Positions 1 through 8,441 of a stretch of DNA of 64,000 bases are shown piece by piece. A program made the translations under genes and the position numbers. The notes under the pieces are model-generated. The model was given only the letters and a program-made list of their open reading frames with translations, had not been told where the DNA came from and did no database searches. Location: assembly GCA_963842065.1 (NCBI GenBank), contig CAWJEW010000002.1:535438-599437 (forward strand), in the 5' to 3' direction. The stretch is from CAITWD01 sp963842065 (GTDB lineage: Bacteria; Actinomycetota; Thermoleophilia; Miltoncostaeales; Miltoncostaeaceae). The first letter of the stretch is position 1. The number at the start of each line of letters is the position of its first letter.

Positions 1-2
1 TG

Positions 3-533
3 GACCGGAAGACAACCGCCCGGATCCTGGTGGGCGATCGCGACGACGATGTTGCGCAGCACGGAATCCCGTGGTGGGTCGTCGACGAGCCGGACCGCGT
101 CGACACGCTGTTGTCGGATTCGCTGGCATTCATCGACCGGGCCGCGCCCAGCGAGATGATGATTATCTCGACGCCGGTCGTGTCGGAGCCCGGCTGCCGT
201 GCACGTGCCGAGCCGGTCGGCAGTCTGAGCACGATCGAGGAGTCGGGCGCGTTCAGGACGGGAGCGGCCGGGGCGGATACGATCCCCGAGCTCGTCGACG
301 TAGGCGACCGCGTGGTGAACATCACCGGCAAGGTCGGATTCAACGCCCGTTCGCGTACCGCGTTCGAAGGGCCACCGGCCGCGCGCGAGATCCGCGATGT
401 CCTTGTGGCAGGCGTGGTGATGCCGCTCTGGATCGACCGGGCCGGGCGCGCGGCGTACGAACGCGGCGACACCGCCACGATCCTGTCCGACGGCACATCG
501 GGCCGTACGCCGGGTGGGCAGGAGTTCGCCTGA
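3..533 (+). CDS. hypothetical protein, probably 5'-truncated by the window edge
   Basis: The frame is open from the first bases of the window to a TGA at 531-533. The first usable start inside is GTG at 30, which would give 167 residues. The product has no signal peptide or membrane segment and I recognise no family motif. Composition is acidic and alanine/glycine-rich, plausible for a real protein here. It lies upstream of a broken receiver-domain fragment, so it could be part of a decayed signalling gene, but nothing in the residues shows that. Treat it as an unassigned partial gene. Confidence 0.35.
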   Translation, partial: DRKTTARILVGDRDDDVAQHGIPWWVVDEPDRVDTLLSDSLAFIDRAAPSEMMIISTPVVSEPGCRARAEPVGSLSTIEESGAFRTGAAGADTIPELVDVGDRVVNITGKVGFNARSRTAFEGPPAAREIRDVLVAGVVMPLWIDRAGRAAYERGDTATILSDGTSGRTPGGQEFA

Positions 534-830
534 CGCAGCAGCTTCCCGCGCTACGGGGAGCGGTACCCGGTCCCTTGGACATCGCGTCCGATGACATCGC
601 GCTCGCGGCCGAACGGCGGCTCCCGGACATGCTGCGCACGGATCTCCAGAGCGGCGGCGGGCTTGCCAGCGACCTGCACGTAATGGCAAGGTGGGGGCCA
701 GCTCAGGCTCTAGTCGAGGCTGAGACCGGCCTGCGCCGCAGGCTCGACCTGCTCGTCGAGGTCCTGTTTGAGACCGACGCGGCCAGCCGGCCGGTCTTCC
801 TCAATGGCGCGCGGCGCTGCGCCCTCGGCC

Positions 831-1075
831 GCACGCGTCGATCTGATCCTCATGGACCTCGAGATGCCGGAGATGGACGGGGTCGGCGCCACTCGGACGA
901 TCCGACGCGCCGAGCAGGCGCGTGGCGCAGGCGTCGTCCCGATGCTCGCCGTGACCGCCCACGCACGACAGGAGTATCGCGATCAGGCCATTGCGGCGGG
1001 CTGCGACGGATATCTGTCCAAGCCGGTCAGGATGCAGTCGCTGCTCGCGGCGGTCGCGACGGCGCTCGGATGTGC
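831..1075 (+). pseudogene. C-terminal half of a response-regulator receiver domain (fragment)
   Basis: Codons from about 837 encode DLILMDLEMPEMDG, the phospho-acceptor Asp strand of a CheY-like receiver. An LAVTAH strand follows, then a GYLSKPV segment with the conserved Lys, and a closing helix near 1073. The first half of the domain (beta-1 with the acidic pair, alpha-1, beta-2) is absent: upstream residues in this frame are arginine/serine-rich and unlike any receiver. No plausible start precedes it and the frame runs on without a sensible C-terminus. Hybrid histidine kinases often end in such a domain, so this may be a relic of one. Two other damaged receivers lie near 48.4 and 49.7 kb. 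Confidence 0.6.
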
Positions 1076-1234
1076 CCGGCCTCGCCGGACCATCGGCCGG
1101 CCGGTGTCTGGCGAGCAGGCCGATGCCCGAAATGTCGCCTGCAGCGCGTTTTTTGCCCCGCCGCGCACCAAGAAATTCTGCTCTCGGTGTCGAACAGGAC
1201 TGTCAATCCACGTCCCGGGGGGTTGTAATGACCC

Positions 1235-1953
1235 GTGGGCGGTGCACTGCAACGACAGGACGTCGGCATCAGCGCTGCGGATACCACGAGCTCCCGAGGA
1301 CGTCGCGAGCGATCGCCGCACGGCCGCGCCCGCGCATTCGCGCTCGCGTGCGCGCTGGTCGCGGCCGGCAGCGTGTCCGGCGTCGCACTCGGCGATTCCG
1401 TGTCGACGACCGTACCCGTCCCGTACCCGTACCCGTACCCGCCCCGACGCCGACCGGACTTGTGCCGATCCACTTCGCGCCGATCCCCCGCATCTCCGCG
1501 ACACCCGCCAGCCCGCGTCGGCGCCGCTCCTTCGCCAGGTCCTCCGGTGGCGAGTCCATCTCGCAGCGCCTGAGTCTGGAGCGGCCCTCGCCGCCGCCGG
1601 TCGCGCCCCCTCCGGCGCCTGCGCCGGTCCGCAAGGCGGCACCCGCGCCGGTCGGTGTCGCCCGGCCGAGCATCGCGTCATCGTCGCACCCGGACCTCAC
1701 ACTCCTGGTCTGGATCAGCTTCCTCGGCGCCGCGATCGCGGCCGGCGCAGTCGGCGTCGCGCACCGGGTCCGCGCCAAGCCCACGGGCACGAACGTCTTC
1801 GGGCGACCCACCGACGAGATCGACGAATGGCTGGCCAGCGCCGAATTCGCGGCGACGACGGCGCCGGCGCCACTCGAGGCCGACCCCGCTGAGCCCCCGT
1901 CGGACGATGCGGCCGGCCCGCCCGCGGACACGCCACACCCGAGGCACGGATAG
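1235..1953 (+). pseudogene. secreted proline-rich protein with one membrane anchor, frame broken in a Val-Pro repeat
   Basis: A GTG start at 1235 gives a signal-peptide-like N-terminus: basic residues, then a hydrophobic stretch (FALACALVAAGSVSG) ending near ALG. Reading then enters a Val-Pro hexanucleotide tract at about 1412-1440. In that frame it degenerates into arginine/serine-rich sequence. One base back, the frame continues as VPVPVPAPTPTG, then a proline-rich linker, a hydrophobic segment (LTLLVWISFLGAAIAAGAVG) and an acidic tail ending at 1953. One repeat unit is GTCCC rather than GTACCC, so one base appears to be missing at about 1418-1422. Restored, it would be an exported or anchored low-complexity wall protein of unknown function. 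Unlike the other frame breaks here, this one is a deletion. Confidence 0.5.
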
Positions 1954-2119
1954 CCCGCATGCGCGGGCGCGTCCGCGGGGCGGACCGTGTGGCGGTACGG
2001 CCCTGCGACGCGGGCGAGCCGCAGTACGCACCGGTCTCGGCTCGCCCGCGTCGGCCGAGACCGGCCAGATCTCTGTCGCGCGGCCGCTGGTCGCCGTCAC
2101 CGCCGATCGCGCCATGGAT

Positions 2120-2125
2120 TAGATT
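2120..2125 (+). promoter_or_regulatory. -10 box (TAGATT), likely leaderless promoter
   Basis: TAGATT ends 9 bases before the ATG at 2135 and no Shine-Dalgarno-like purine run lies between, so the transcript would begin at or just before the start codon. The -35 region shows no clear consensus. Confidence 0.4.
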
Positions 2126-2134
2126 CACGCTGCG

Positions 2135-3031
2135 ATGGCAGCCGGAGCGGGCGGGCAGATGTCGAGTAGCACAGGGCGACGCGGGATCAGGGGCTGGCGG
2201 GCGCGGGCCGCCGCCGTCACGGTGTCGGGCGTGGCGCTCGCGGTCGCCGCCGGCATCGGTGCCGGCTCCTCGTCGGCCGCGCCGACATCCGGCTGCGCGG
2301 CGTCGGCCTCGGCCCAGTTGGCGGCCTGGTCCCCCGACACGCAGGCCGCCATCGCCTTCGCCCGCACCAGGCACGGCGACATCTCCTTTGCGGTGCGGGC
2401 GAACGGGCGGGCCTGGGGCTACCGGTCCCAGCACGTCGTCGTGACCGCGAGCGTGCTGAAGGCGATGCTCCTGGTGGCGTATCTCGACGTGCCCGCGGTG
2501 CGCGATCGTGCGTTGACGCGTGTCGACACCGCGCTGCTGACGCCGATGATCCGGCGCTCGGACAACACCGCCGCGACGATTGTGCGCAACATCGTGGGCG
2601 ACGGTCGGCTGGTGGCGCTCGCACATCGGGTCGGCATGCGCAGCTTCCGCCCGGCGGCGGTCTGGGGACTCTCCAAGACGACCGCCTACGATCAGGCGTT
2701 GTTCTTCTTGCGCATCGACGCGTACATCGCTCCGCGCCATCGCGGCTTCGCGCTCGGGCAGCTCGCGTCGATCGTCCCCGCACAGCGGTGGGGGATCGGC
2801 CGGGTACCACTGCCGGGCTGGTCGCTGTACTTCAAGGGCGGATGGGGGTCGGGAACCGGTCGCGTCGACCACCAGGTCGCGCTGCTGGTTCGCGGCTGCA
2901 GCCGCGTGTCGCTCGCGGTGATGACGATGAACGACGGTACCCACGCGTACGGCAAGCAGACGCTCTACGGGGTCGCGGTACGGCTGCTGGCGCACCTGCC
3001 GCGCTACGCGGTCTCGACGCCGACCCGCTGA
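2135..3031 (+). CDS. exported beta-lactamase-fold serine hydrolase
   Basis: The 298-residue product has a basic N-terminus and a hydrophobic export segment (about residues 24-49) followed by a mature part beginning near a TSGC motif. All three class A beta-lactamase/penicillin-binding motifs are visible in order: S106-V-L-K109 (SxxK nucleophile and base), S142-D-N144 (SDN loop) and K234-G-G236 (KTG-like). In this family the Ser is acylated by a beta-lactam or peptidoglycan-like substrate. No Glu-containing omega-loop motif is obvious, so a peptidase or esterase role is as likely as resistance. ATG at 2135 fits the -10 box just upstream; ATG at 2159 is an alternative. It stands alone, followed by a secreted protease. 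Confidence 0.75.
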   Translation: MAAGAGGQMSSSTGRRGIRGWRARAAAVTVSGVALAVAAGIGAGSSSAAPTSGCAASASAQLAAWSPDTQAAIAFARTRHGDISFAVRANGRAWGYRSQHVVVTASVLKAMLLVAYLDVPAVRDRALTRVDTALLTPMIRRSDNTAATIVRNIVGDGRLVALAHRVGMRSFRPAAVWGLSKTTAYDQALFFLRIDAYIAPRHRGFALGQLASIVPAQRWGIGRVPLPGWSLYFKGGWGSGTGRVDHQVALLVRGCSRVSLAVMTMNDGTHAYGKQTLYGVAVRLLAHLPRYAVSTPTR

Positions 3032-3184
3032 CCGGCCCGAGCGCCGTACCGCCGGTCGGGCGGCGAACCCTCCGAATAGGGGGGTTCGCGGCCGGAGCGC
3101 CGGTATACCTTCACATCCGTTGCGTGCCGTTGATTCATTGGGCCGAAGGAGTCGGCCGGCGGGGCGGACGCGACGGAGGCGTCA

Positions 3185-4408
3185 GTGGACCACGGATGGA
3201 ACATGATGCGCACCATTGCTAGCTGCGTGATGGCCCTCGCGGCGGCATTCGTCCTCGCGGGCGTCGCATCCGCAGCACCCGTCACCGCATCGGCGTGCGC
3301 CACCCCGACCGGGCCGAATCGTGTGCGGTGCACAGCCCTGTTCGTCAACCGGCCAATGCAGCGAGCGGTCACCGCGCCTCAGGGGTATGGGCCCGCGCAG
3401 CTCCAGGCTGCCTATGGCCTCGCCGCGATCGCACCGACGGACCCGACCAGGACTCAGACCGTCGGGATCGTCGACGCGTACAACGACCCGAACCTCGCGA
3501 GCGACCTCGCCGCCTACCGCAGCTACTTCGGCCTGCCGGCGTGCACCACGGCGTCCGGCTGCCTGCGCATCGTCGGCGAGACCGGCTCGAGCCGTGTGCC
3601 GATCGACAGCCCGGCGTGGGGCCTCGAGACCTCGCTCGACGTGGAGATGGTGTCGGCGGTGTGCCCGCGATGCCACATCGCCGTCGTCGAAGCGACGTCG
3701 GCCACCTACGCGGACCTCGGTGCGGCCGAGAATGAGGCCGTCAAGCTGGGCGCGCACGTGATCAGCAACAGCTGGGGCGGAACCGACTCCGCTCGCGATG
3801 CGACCTACGACAGCCAGTACTTCAATCACCCCGGCGTCGCCATCGTTGCCGCGACCGGCGACTCGGGCTATGCGGCCGGGCCGATCTACCCCGCGGCGTC
3901 GCCCGACGTGATCGCCGTTGGGGGCACCACGCTCAGCCCGGCGGCCGGCAGCGCGCGCGGGTACACCGAGACAGCCTGGGCCGATGGCGGCTCCGGGTGC
4001 AGCGCCTTCGAGGCGATGCCGGCCTGGCAGGCCGCGCTGTCGAACGCCGTCGCCGCCTGCCACACGCGGCGCGCGCTCGCCGACGTGGCGGCCGATGCGA
4101 ATCCCGCGACCGGCGTCGCGGTCTACGACTCCTACGGCTATCCGGGCTGGTATCCGGGGATGATCGGCGGCACGAGCCTCGCCACGCCGATCATCGGCGC
4201 GATCTACGCTTTGGCCGGCAATGCATCCACTGTCGCGACAAGCGGGGCGGCAAGCCTGTACGCGAGCGCCAGCTACACGCTGCCGAATCTGTTCGATATC
4301 ACGACGGGCAGCAACGGCCGCTGCGGCATGCCGCTGGCCTGTACCGCGGCCGCCGGCTGGGACGGCCCGACCGGCTTGGGCTCGCCGGACGGGATCGCCG
4401 GCTTCTAG
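3185..4408 (+). CDS. secreted sedolisin-type serine-carboxyl protease (S53), lacking a long prodomain
   Basis: The 407-residue product has an N-terminal export signal ending near ASAAP (about residue 31). It carries the sedolisin catalytic set: E148 and D152 in a GLETSLDVE stretch, oxyanion-side D226 in ATGDSG, and nucleophile S331 in GGTSLATP. A DITTGSNG segment near the C-terminus matches the family calcium-binding loop. Sedolisins are acid-active endopeptidases, usually made with a prodomain of about 200 residues. Here the catalytic region starts only about 50 residues after the signal, so that prodomain is missing. The GTG at 3185 is chosen because GGAGG sits at the right distance upstream; ATG at 3203 is an alternative. 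Confidence 0.85.
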   Translation: MDHGWNMMRTIASCVMALAAAFVLAGVASAAPVTASACATPTGPNRVRCTALFVNRPMQRAVTAPQGYGPAQLQAAYGLAAIAPTDPTRTQTVGIVDAYNDPNLASDLAAYRSYFGLPACTTASGCLRIVGETGSSRVPIDSPAWGLETSLDVEMVSAVCPRCHIAVVEATSATYADLGAAENEAVKLGAHVISNSWGGTDSARDATYDSQYFNHPGVAIVAATGDSGYAAGPIYPAASPDVIAVGGTTLSPAAGSARGYTETAWADGGSGCSAFEAMPAWQAALSNAVAACHTRRALADVAADANPATGVAVYDSYGYPGWYPGMIGGTSLATPIIGAIYALAGNASTVATSGAASLYASASYTLPNLFDITTGSNGRCGMPLACTAAAGWDGPTGLGSPDGIAGF

Positions 4409-4537
4409 CCGCTGCGCCGCCGACCGGCGCCCCCGGGTGCCGACGATCCGGACCGGACGCGCCGCGAGCGTTCACAATAGGCGTGCCCCGGTGTCCGCAG
4501 GTGCGGCGTCGCCGAGGGACTCGTCGCGGAGGTTGTC

Positions 4538-5380
4538 TTGGCCGGACAGGCCCCATATCGCCGCTTGGCGCTGGTCGCAGTGGCCTTGGCCGCGGCTGGG
4601 GCGCTCGTCGCCGTGCCGCTGGTCGCGCGAACGGTCCGCTCGGCTCCGGCAAGCTGCCTGGGGCCCGCGGACGCCGGCACCGTCTCGATCGGGCAGGGCA
4701 TCGATGCCGGCGTCATCGCCCTCACCGCGGGGTCGGGGACGCCCGCCGCGACGCCGGTGAGCGTGCGCATGGTCAACGGGCCGGCTTCCGCCATGGCGGC
4801 CGGGACGCTGTGGATCTCCGGGCCTGGTACGACAGGCATCGCGCTCGGGCGGCGCGTGGCGGGCTGCTGGGGCGCGGACGTGCCTCGGACCGTGCTCGCG
4901 AGCGCCAGCGTGCGCGCGTCGGCAGCGCCCGGCGCCCCGGCGCTCGCACGGTTTTCGCTGCCGACGGATCCCCGCTCGGGCGCCGCCCTGCTGGCCTTGG
5001 CGCGCCGGGCCACGCTGAAACTTGCCGCGATGCGGGAGTACACGCTCGGGCGCAAGTCGATGTCGGCCACCCCGCAGGCCGTACAGACGCTCTACCAGGG
5101 CTCGACGGTGATCTCGCGCAGCACCTACGGGATCCTGCGGTTCTCCTGGCCCGGCTGGCGTAGCGGCTTCGACTGGATGGTGCCCGGGATACAGGCGTCG
5201 GTTGTGCTCGGCACGGTCACGGTGGGCGGCGTGCCGGCGGTCCGCATCGCCGGGGCGGTCGACCAGACCCCGCTGTGGATGGAGCTCGACATCGAGCCGA
5301 CCAGCGGGGTGGTGGTCGCCGACAGCATGAACGGGCCCAACCACGTGATGACCAACCGGTACACGCCGGTGGTCCCGTAG
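4538..5380 (+). CDS. exported or membrane-anchored protein, YtkA-like N-part and lipoprotein-like C-part
   Basis: A TTG start at 4538 follows GCGGAGG at good spacing. The product (280 residues) begins with one hydrophobic segment (about residues 10-30) that is a signal anchor or signal peptide. Residues about 45-115 alternate short strands and glycine turns like the YtkA/FixH-type beta domains found with copper-handling proteins. Residues about 165-278 resemble the beta-sandwich appended to some actinobacterial CopC/CopD-like proteins, with the pattern VRIAGAVDQTPLWMELDI and a closing HVMTNRY. No CopC histidine brace is visible, so metal binding is not shown. It is followed after 12 bases by the GxGD membrane protein. 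The assignment is tentative. Confidence 0.5.
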   Translation: MAGQAPYRRLALVAVALAAAGALVAVPLVARTVRSAPASCLGPADAGTVSIGQGIDAGVIALTAGSGTPAATPVSVRMVNGPASAMAAGTLWISGPGTTGIALGRRVAGCWGADVPRTVLASASVRASAAPGAPALARFSLPTDPRSGAALLALARRATLKLAAMREYTLGRKSMSATPQAVQTLYQGSTVISRSTYGILRFSWPGWRSGFDWMVPGIQASVVLGTVTVGGVPAVRIAGAVDQTPLWMELDIEPTSGVVVADSMNGPNHVMTNRYTPVVP

Positions 5381-5392
5381 CGGGCGGGGCGC

Positions 5393-6223
5393 GTGCCGTT
5401 CTGGCTGTCCATCGGCATATTGTCGATCGTGCAGGGTGCGCTGGTCGCCGTGCCGGCGCCGTGGCCGTGGGCCGAGGCACGCCTGCGCCGGTTCCGCTCG
5501 GGGTGGTGGGCGTTCGTGCCGCTCGCGTCGCTGGTCGGCGTCGCGTACGGGCTCACGCGCGTTGCCGACGCGCCGCAGGGCCTGACGTATCTCGCCCTGG
5601 TCGCGGTGCCGATCCTGGCCGCGGCGGCCCTCGGATGGTCGATGCACGGGGCGCGGCCGGTGTGTGCCATCTGCGTCGTCCCGCTGTTTATCGTGGCGTG
5701 GGCGGATCCGACCGGCCTCTCCGGGGAGAGCGCGGCCCTCGCGCTGACGGCACTGTCGTGTGTGAGCCTCGGGGTCATCCTCGTCGGCCTCGCACCCGCC
5801 GGGGTGGTCAAGCTCGGCATCGTGGCGATGGCGGTCGTCGACGTTGCCCTGGTCGTCAACGACCAGCTGCAAAAACCGAACTCGGTCCTGGGCGCCGCGC
5901 ACCCGGTCGCCCAGCTGCCGCGGCTGCAGTCAGAGCTGTTCGGCTCCGCGCTGATGGGCTACGGCGACCTGTTTGTCGCGGGACTCGCCGGTGCACTGTT
6001 GGCGCGCAATCGGCGCGTGCAGAACCGGACGGCACTGCTCGTGATCGTCCTCGCGCTGATCGGTGACCTGGCCTTCTTCCGCGTGACCGAGTTCCCGGCG
6101 ACGGTCCCGGTCGCGCTGGCGGTCATTGCGGTCGAGGTCTGGACGCGACGCGCCCGCCGCCGGGCGGGCTCGGACCAGCCGCTCGGTGCCCCGGAACGCG
6201 CCGCGCGCGCCCCGTTGGGCTAG
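5393..6223 (+). CDS. polytopic membrane protein with presenilin-like GxGD signature (candidate intramembrane aspartyl protease)
   Basis: The 276-residue product is almost entirely hydrophobic, with about eight or nine predicted membrane segments. One helix holds AMAVVD150VALVV, like the YD helix of presenilin/signal peptide peptidase proteins. After 42 residues the next helices hold MGYGD192LFVAGLAGALL, matching the GxGD catalytic motif, and then FPATVP (residues 234-239) in the position of the PAL motif. Family A22 proteases use the two Asp residues to cut transmembrane helices. Val replaces the usual Tyr at 149, and the rest of the protein was not recognised, so this is a motif-based proposal. 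GTG at 5393 follows a G-rich ribosome-binding stretch. It is probably cotranscribed with the preceding exported protein. Confidence 0.5.
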   Translation: MPFWLSIGILSIVQGALVAVPAPWPWAEARLRRFRSGWWAFVPLASLVGVAYGLTRVADAPQGLTYLALVAVPILAAAALGWSMHGARPVCAICVVPLFIVAWADPTGLSGESAALALTALSCVSLGVILVGLAPAGVVKLGIVAMAVVDVALVVNDQLQKPNSVLGAAHPVAQLPRLQSELFGSALMGYGDLFVAGLAGALLARNRRVQNRTALLVIVLALIGDLAFFRVTEFPATVPVALAVIAVEVWTRRARRRAGSDQPLGAPERAARAPLG

Positions 6224-6355
6224 CTGCGCGCGATTACGTCCCGGATGCGTCGGCAGATCCGTCGTCGACACGTGCGGCGGCGGCCCGACGCGTGTCGTCC
6301 GTCGTTGGTCGGGATCGCGCGGTAACATTCCTGTAACAACTCGGGAGACGCGCTC

Positions 6356-6661
6356 ATGGCCAACGGCAACGATCCCCATCTGCGTCGAGCGGGGGACCCC
6401 AGCGACCACGAGGCCGAACGCAATGCGCTGCGCAACGAACTCGGGATGGCTGCGGTGCGGTCACCGCTGCCGCTGGACGTCGATCGCCTGGTCCACGAGG
6501 GCCCGGGGCCGACCCCGGATCCCGAGGCGAGCGGGCAGGCGTTGCTGGACGTGGTCGCCCGTCACACGCCGCCCGTCTCGACACACTTTGTCGATGGCGC
6601 ACTTGACGAGCACGCCCGGCACCAGCATGCGGCCCACCCGGAGGCCGAGCGCCAGGACTAG
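6356..6661 (+). CDS. small hydrophilic hypothetical protein
   Basis: An ATG at 6356 follows GGGAG at suitable distance and encodes 101 highly charged residues rich in Asp, Glu, His and Arg. There is no membrane segment and no recognised domain. Its stop TAG is in a CTAG that also supplies the stop codon of the convergent fabF-like gene, so the two genes end exactly on each other. A small cytosolic protein of unknown role; real coding is likely but not certain. Confidence 0.5.
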   Translation: MANGNDPHLRRAGDPSDHEAERNALRNELGMAAVRSPLPLDVDRLVHEGPGPTPDPEASGQALLDVVARHTPPVSTHFVDGALDEHARHQHAAHPEAERQD

Positions 6662-7893
6662 GACGTCGGGTGATGGGTCCGCATCACCAGGCACGCGTTG
6701 TGACCGCCGAACCCGAATGAATTGGAGATGGCGATCTCGATCGCGGCCGGGCGCGGCGTGCGGACATGCGCGATCTCGACATCCGTGTCCGGGTGCTCCA
6801 GGTTGAGCGTCGCCGGAAGTATCTGATGCGTGAGGGCGAGGACGGTCACGACCGCCTCGATGCCGCCGGCGGCGCCAAGCGCATGGCCGTGGGCGGCTTT
6901 CGTGGCCGAGACCGGCGTGCCCGCAAGCCCCGCGGCGGCGAGCGCACGCGCTTCGGCCCGGTCTCCGGCGGGCGTCGATGTCGCATGCGCGTTGACGTAG
7001 CCGACGTCCTCCGGGTCGGCGCCGGCGTCGGCGAGCGCGAGCACCATCGCCCGGGTCGCACCGGTCCCCGCCGGGTCGGGATCCGTCAGGTGGCCGGCAT
7101 CGCACGTGCTCGCGAAGCCGATGAGCTCCGCGTGGATCACCGCGCCGCGCGCACGCGCATGCTCGCGCTCCTCGAGCACGAGGACGCCCGCGCCCTCGCC
7201 GATAACGAAGCCGTCCCTGGCGGCGTCGAACGGGCGGGAGGCCTCTGCGGGCGGGCGCTGGGTCTGGCTGAGTGCCCCCAGCTGGCGGTACCCGGCCGCC
7301 ACGAGCGGGGCCAGCGGCGCCTCGGCGCCACCGGCCAGCACGAGGTCGGCGCGACCGCTGCGGATGAGCTCGAACCCGGTACCGATCGCATCCGTGCCCG
7401 CTGCGCAGGCGGTCCCGGCCACGCTCGCCGGCCCGCGCACGTCGAGCGTCCGGGTGACGGCGGCCACCGGTGCGTTGGTGAGCCCGAGCGGGATCGCCAG
7501 AGGACTGACCCGATCCGCGCCGCGGGTCACAAGCGTCACGGCGGCGTCGTTCAGGGTCTGCGCGCCGCCGTGCACGCAGCCGATCGCTGCGCCAATGCGC
7601 TCAGGGGGGATCCCGTGGGGTTCCGCATCGCTAAGGGCGGCGGCCGCCGCCAGCGTGGCGAGCTGCCCGGCGCGATCCATGCGCCGCGCGTCGCGCGGGC
7701 CGAAGGCGGCGCGGGCGGCTTCGTCCACGCCGTCGACCGGAAATGCCGTCAGCTCGCCGATGCCGTCGATCGTGACACGTCGGGCTCCCGAGGTGCCCGC
7801 CACAAGGGCATCCCAAACGGCCTCCACGGAGTTGCCGAGGGGGCTGACGATGCCGATGCCGGTGACGACGACGCGACGCCTCATACGCGTCAT
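6658..7893 (-). CDS. fabF: beta-ketoacyl-ACP synthase II-type condensing enzyme (FabF-like)
   Basis: The 411-residue product has the thiolase-fold condensing-enzyme layout and exactly FabF-like numbering: nucleophile C163 in GTACAAG, H303 in NAHATST, K332 and H335 in KAAHGH. The opening VVVTGIGIVSPLG and the closing SNSFGFGGHN are typical of KAS II. It condenses malonyl-ACP with acyl-ACP in fatty-acid elongation, in the cytosol. It stands alone, without acpP or fabD, so it may be a dedicated or second synthase rather than the housekeeping FabF. Two nearby starts are possible (ATG at 7893 and at 7884). A TTGACA hexamer lies two bases before the first ATG, which is oddly placed for a promoter of that start. 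Confidence 0.85.
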   Translation of the reverse strand: MTRMRRRVVVTGIGIVSPLGNSVEAVWDALVAGTSGARRVTIDGIGELTAFPVDGVDEAARAAFGPRDARRMDRAGQLATLAAAAALSDAEPHGIPPERIGAAIGCVHGGAQTLNDAAVTLVTRGADRVSPLAIPLGLTNAPVAAVTRTLDVRGPASVAGTACAAGTDAIGTGFELIRSGRADLVLAGGAEAPLAPLVAAGYRQLGALSQTQRPPAEASRPFDAARDGFVIGEGAGVLVLEEREHARARGAVIHAELIGFASTCDAGHLTDPDPAGTGATRAMVLALADAGADPEDVGYVNAHATSTPAGDRAEARALAAAGLAGTPVSATKAAHGHALGAAGGIEAVVTVLALTHQILPATLNLEHPDTDVEIAHVRTPRPAAIEIAISNSFGFGGHNACLVMRTHHPTS

Positions 7894-8375
7894 GTTGTCA
7901 AGAACTGCGCGCTCCGGCCGTCGGGTCCGGACTGGGTGCGGGTGTCGGGGCCGCTAGCGTGCGACCCCGAGTCCGCGGCGACATTCTCCCGCCATCGACT
8001 AACCGCTCCGAGAAACGGGCGAGACAGTGCTCGTTGAACGTTCGCCAAAACCGCGCGATGCACGGTTAGATGGAACTATATAGCACCTGGGCATGATCCA
8101 ACTCCAATCATGGATTCACTTGTTCCACCGACCCATGCGGTCCGCCGAATCCATTCGTGGCGTGAACATTGGAGGCTCACGCTGGATCGCGTCTGAGTAG
8201 GTACGACCTACGCTAGAGGCGCCGTCGCGGAGAGTGTGAAATGCAGCGTGCAAGTTCGGTCGCGACCGTTGCGTCGGCGCGGGGCGCCGCGGATCCCATT
8301 TGGTGCGCCTGACGAACGCGCTGCCGAATGCCGCGACCCCCGACACCGGGCAACGACGGCCGGCGGCCTGCGCAG

Positions 8376-8395
8376 CCTGCAACGCCCATTGCAGG
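8376..8395. repeat. perfect 7-bp inverted repeat with 6-base loop
   Basis: CCTGCAA and TTGCAGG flank a 6-base loop. It sits about 50 bases upstream of the MFS start, immediately next to the following palindrome. It could be an operator or a hairpin. Confidence 0.6.
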
Positions 8396-8411
8396 CCCGC
8401 GGCGCCGCGGG
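8396..8411. repeat. perfect 16-bp palindrome upstream of the MFS gene
   Basis: CCCGCGGCGCCGCGGG is its own reverse complement and directly follows the adjacent hairpin. It overlaps the expected -35 region of the MFS promoter, so a repressor site is possible. GC-only palindromes also arise by chance at this base composition. Confidence 0.5.
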
Positions 8412-8429
8412 ACCGTCGCAGGCGGTCTT

Positions 8430-8435
8430 TATAGT
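8430..8435 (+). promoter_or_regulatory. -10 box (TATAGT), likely leaderless promoter
   Basis: TATAGT ends 6 bases before the GTG at 8442 with no Shine-Dalgarno sequence between. Transcription would start at about the start codon itself. Confidence 0.5.
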
Positions 8436-8441
8436 CGCTGC

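Larger units (their letters stand above)
7894..8429. other. divergent intergenic region between fabF-like and MFS genes
   Basis: About 540 bases with no convincing gene on either strand. The part around 8070-8215 is noticeably less GC-rich than its surroundings. The 3' end holds two perfect inverted repeats, listed separately, just ahead of the MFS promoter. Confidence 0.5.

Noticed and set aside
1715..2995. 426-codon minus-strand ORF opposite the beta-lactamase-like gene
   Set aside because: Arg/His/Gly-rich shadow frame; the opposite strand has SxxK, SDN and KGG motifs and a signal peptide.
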